Assembly: GCA_964017185.1 (NCBI GenBank)
Contig: OZ024870.1
Span: forward strand, 26,435,621 to 26,499,620
Direction: 5' to 3'
Source of the DNA: Rugalucina vietnamica
Taxonomy: Eukaryota > Mollusca > Bivalvia > Lucinida > Lucinidae
Length of the DNA: 64,000 nucleotides
The notes under the pieces are model-generated. The model did not search any database. It saw only the letters and a program-made list of their open reading frames with translations, and was not told the DNA's origin. A program made the position numbers and the translations under genes. Below, piece by piece: positions 63,011 through 64,000 of this stretch; the stretch's first letter is position 1; every line of letters begins with the position of its first letter.

Positions 63011-64000
63011 AATTTTAGCACAGAAATGTTAATAGTTTTCTGACATATAATTGAATTCAAAATTGGGTGATACTCTATTGCAGCATTTCGGGATGTCATG
63101 CCATCCTAATTTTGTGTAGAAGTCCCATAAAAAAGAAGGCAACATATCCCAACATGACCATTAGGGCTGTTCAAATTAAATTCTTGTAGGGTGTTTGAAG
63201 GCACACCATCTCTTTTCTTGTGGGTGGTTGGGTCTGGTCAATTTTCAATCTTGGTGATGATGGTCTCCTGTGGAAATGTTTTCCTGGTGGAGTGGTCTTT
63301 CACTGAAGCACAGTTCTTTGATAGGGTGTAAATGTACTTCAAATTGTTCATGCAAGTTGACATTAAATGACCTCTCTTTTTAACTAATAAACTCTCTATT
63401 ACCATTAGAGGGATGAATGCATGGTTAAATTGATTTTATATCCTGTCAGGATGCTGCGATGCTGATGATAGGTTTTGTGCAAAAAAGATATATTCCAGTG
63501 AAATATCATTGAAATCTCATTGATATTTCATTGAAATTTTAGTGATCACATGACCAATAACCACATTACCCACAATCCCATGACCTCTGACCTTACTTCC
63601 TTTTCCTGTTTATATGATTTTGAAAAGCAAGCAAAAATCTAATCTGAACAAATCTTCAAACATCTGAGGCATCAGAATGACTACAAACTTGAAATTTGAA
63701 GACTAAATAGCAGACAAGGTCAGGGATACTAACAGGAAGAGGATAGTGGAAAAAAAAAACTGATGGGAAGTGGTCTAAAGGATGCTTATGTAGAAGGCAT
63801 GAGGGAATGAGAACAGCCCTGGACCAAATAAAATGACAAAACCTAGAGCTGTATTTAATGTAAGTGATTGGCAGGAACTTTTATTTCTAAGATATGAAAC
63901 TATATGCATGTTGTTCTCAATAGAATTCTAATGCCTCCATTTATCATTGTTGAGGTGTTGGCTGATCAAGGCAGGTTAGATTTCATAATTTGGTCCAGTT
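63011..64000. other. Non-coding stretch to window end
   Basis: AT-rich. AACATGACCATTAGGGCTGT resembles SINE-body words. No exon or complete mobile element recognised. Confidence 0.4.

Overview
Kind of DNA. This is a gene-poor, repeat-saturated stretch of an animal nuclear genome. Evidence: tRNA-derived SINE heads with internal A/B-box sequence, a CR1/Jockey-type LINE with an intact 818-codon reading frame, dozens of terminal-inverted-repeat MITEs with TA, TTA or longer target duplications, minisatellites and microsatellites, AT-rich composition, and short open stretches bounded by GT/AG splice signals. There are no bacterial operons, ribosome-binding sites or CRISPR arrays. The repeat style (CTCACCTGAG elements, 'TTTAACGTCCCAGTCAAC' SINEs) resembles marine molluscs, especially bivalves. 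That assignment is inference from familiarity, not a database match.

Layout. 1-9.5 kb: a PIF/Harbinger-like element (1159-8547, TTA duplication) holds two 1.9-kb CTCACCTGAG elements, and a 5'-truncated LINE sits in the end of the second. 9.5-16 kb: a three-level nest (10180-14196), then small hairpins and MITEs. 16-30 kb: alternating MITEs and minisatellites (15-bp, 24-bp and 57-bp units). The 57-bp array is open for 303 codons on the minus strand. 30-48 kb: SINEs, foldback MITEs and diverged CTCACCTGAG copies. 48.4-52.1 kb: a 33-35-bp minisatellite, then an element carrying a 128-bp-period array in which seven units hold two perfect estrogen-response-element half-sites. 53-57 kb: more foldback MITEs. 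58-61 kb: a large tandem duplication. 61-64 kb: duplicated TIR elements and a self-complementary AAATTTC repeat.

The commonest element is a ~235-bp foldback MITE, called F1 here, with about 20 recognisable copies plus remnants. Its central palindrome exists in at least three stem versions in which both arms changed together. Other families: D (ACGAAAACATG ends), B (GGTTATAAAAC ends) and a GC-rich family (TGCACCAGTCAT ends).

Host genes. Apart from the LINE, nothing can be assigned to a known family with confidence. Several very short minus-strand open segments have good splice sites. Three are consecutive and phase-compatible: a first coding exon at 59058-59102, then 53507-53549, then 49727-49782. 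Other candidates at 42086-42136, 34987-35030, 17202-17239 and 16052-16178 may continue the same gene, but not all phases join. On the plus strand, 42994-43140 is a convincing 49-codon candidate exon and 57535-57686 resembles the start of a C-type lectin domain. All of these were read by eye and need transcript or homology support.
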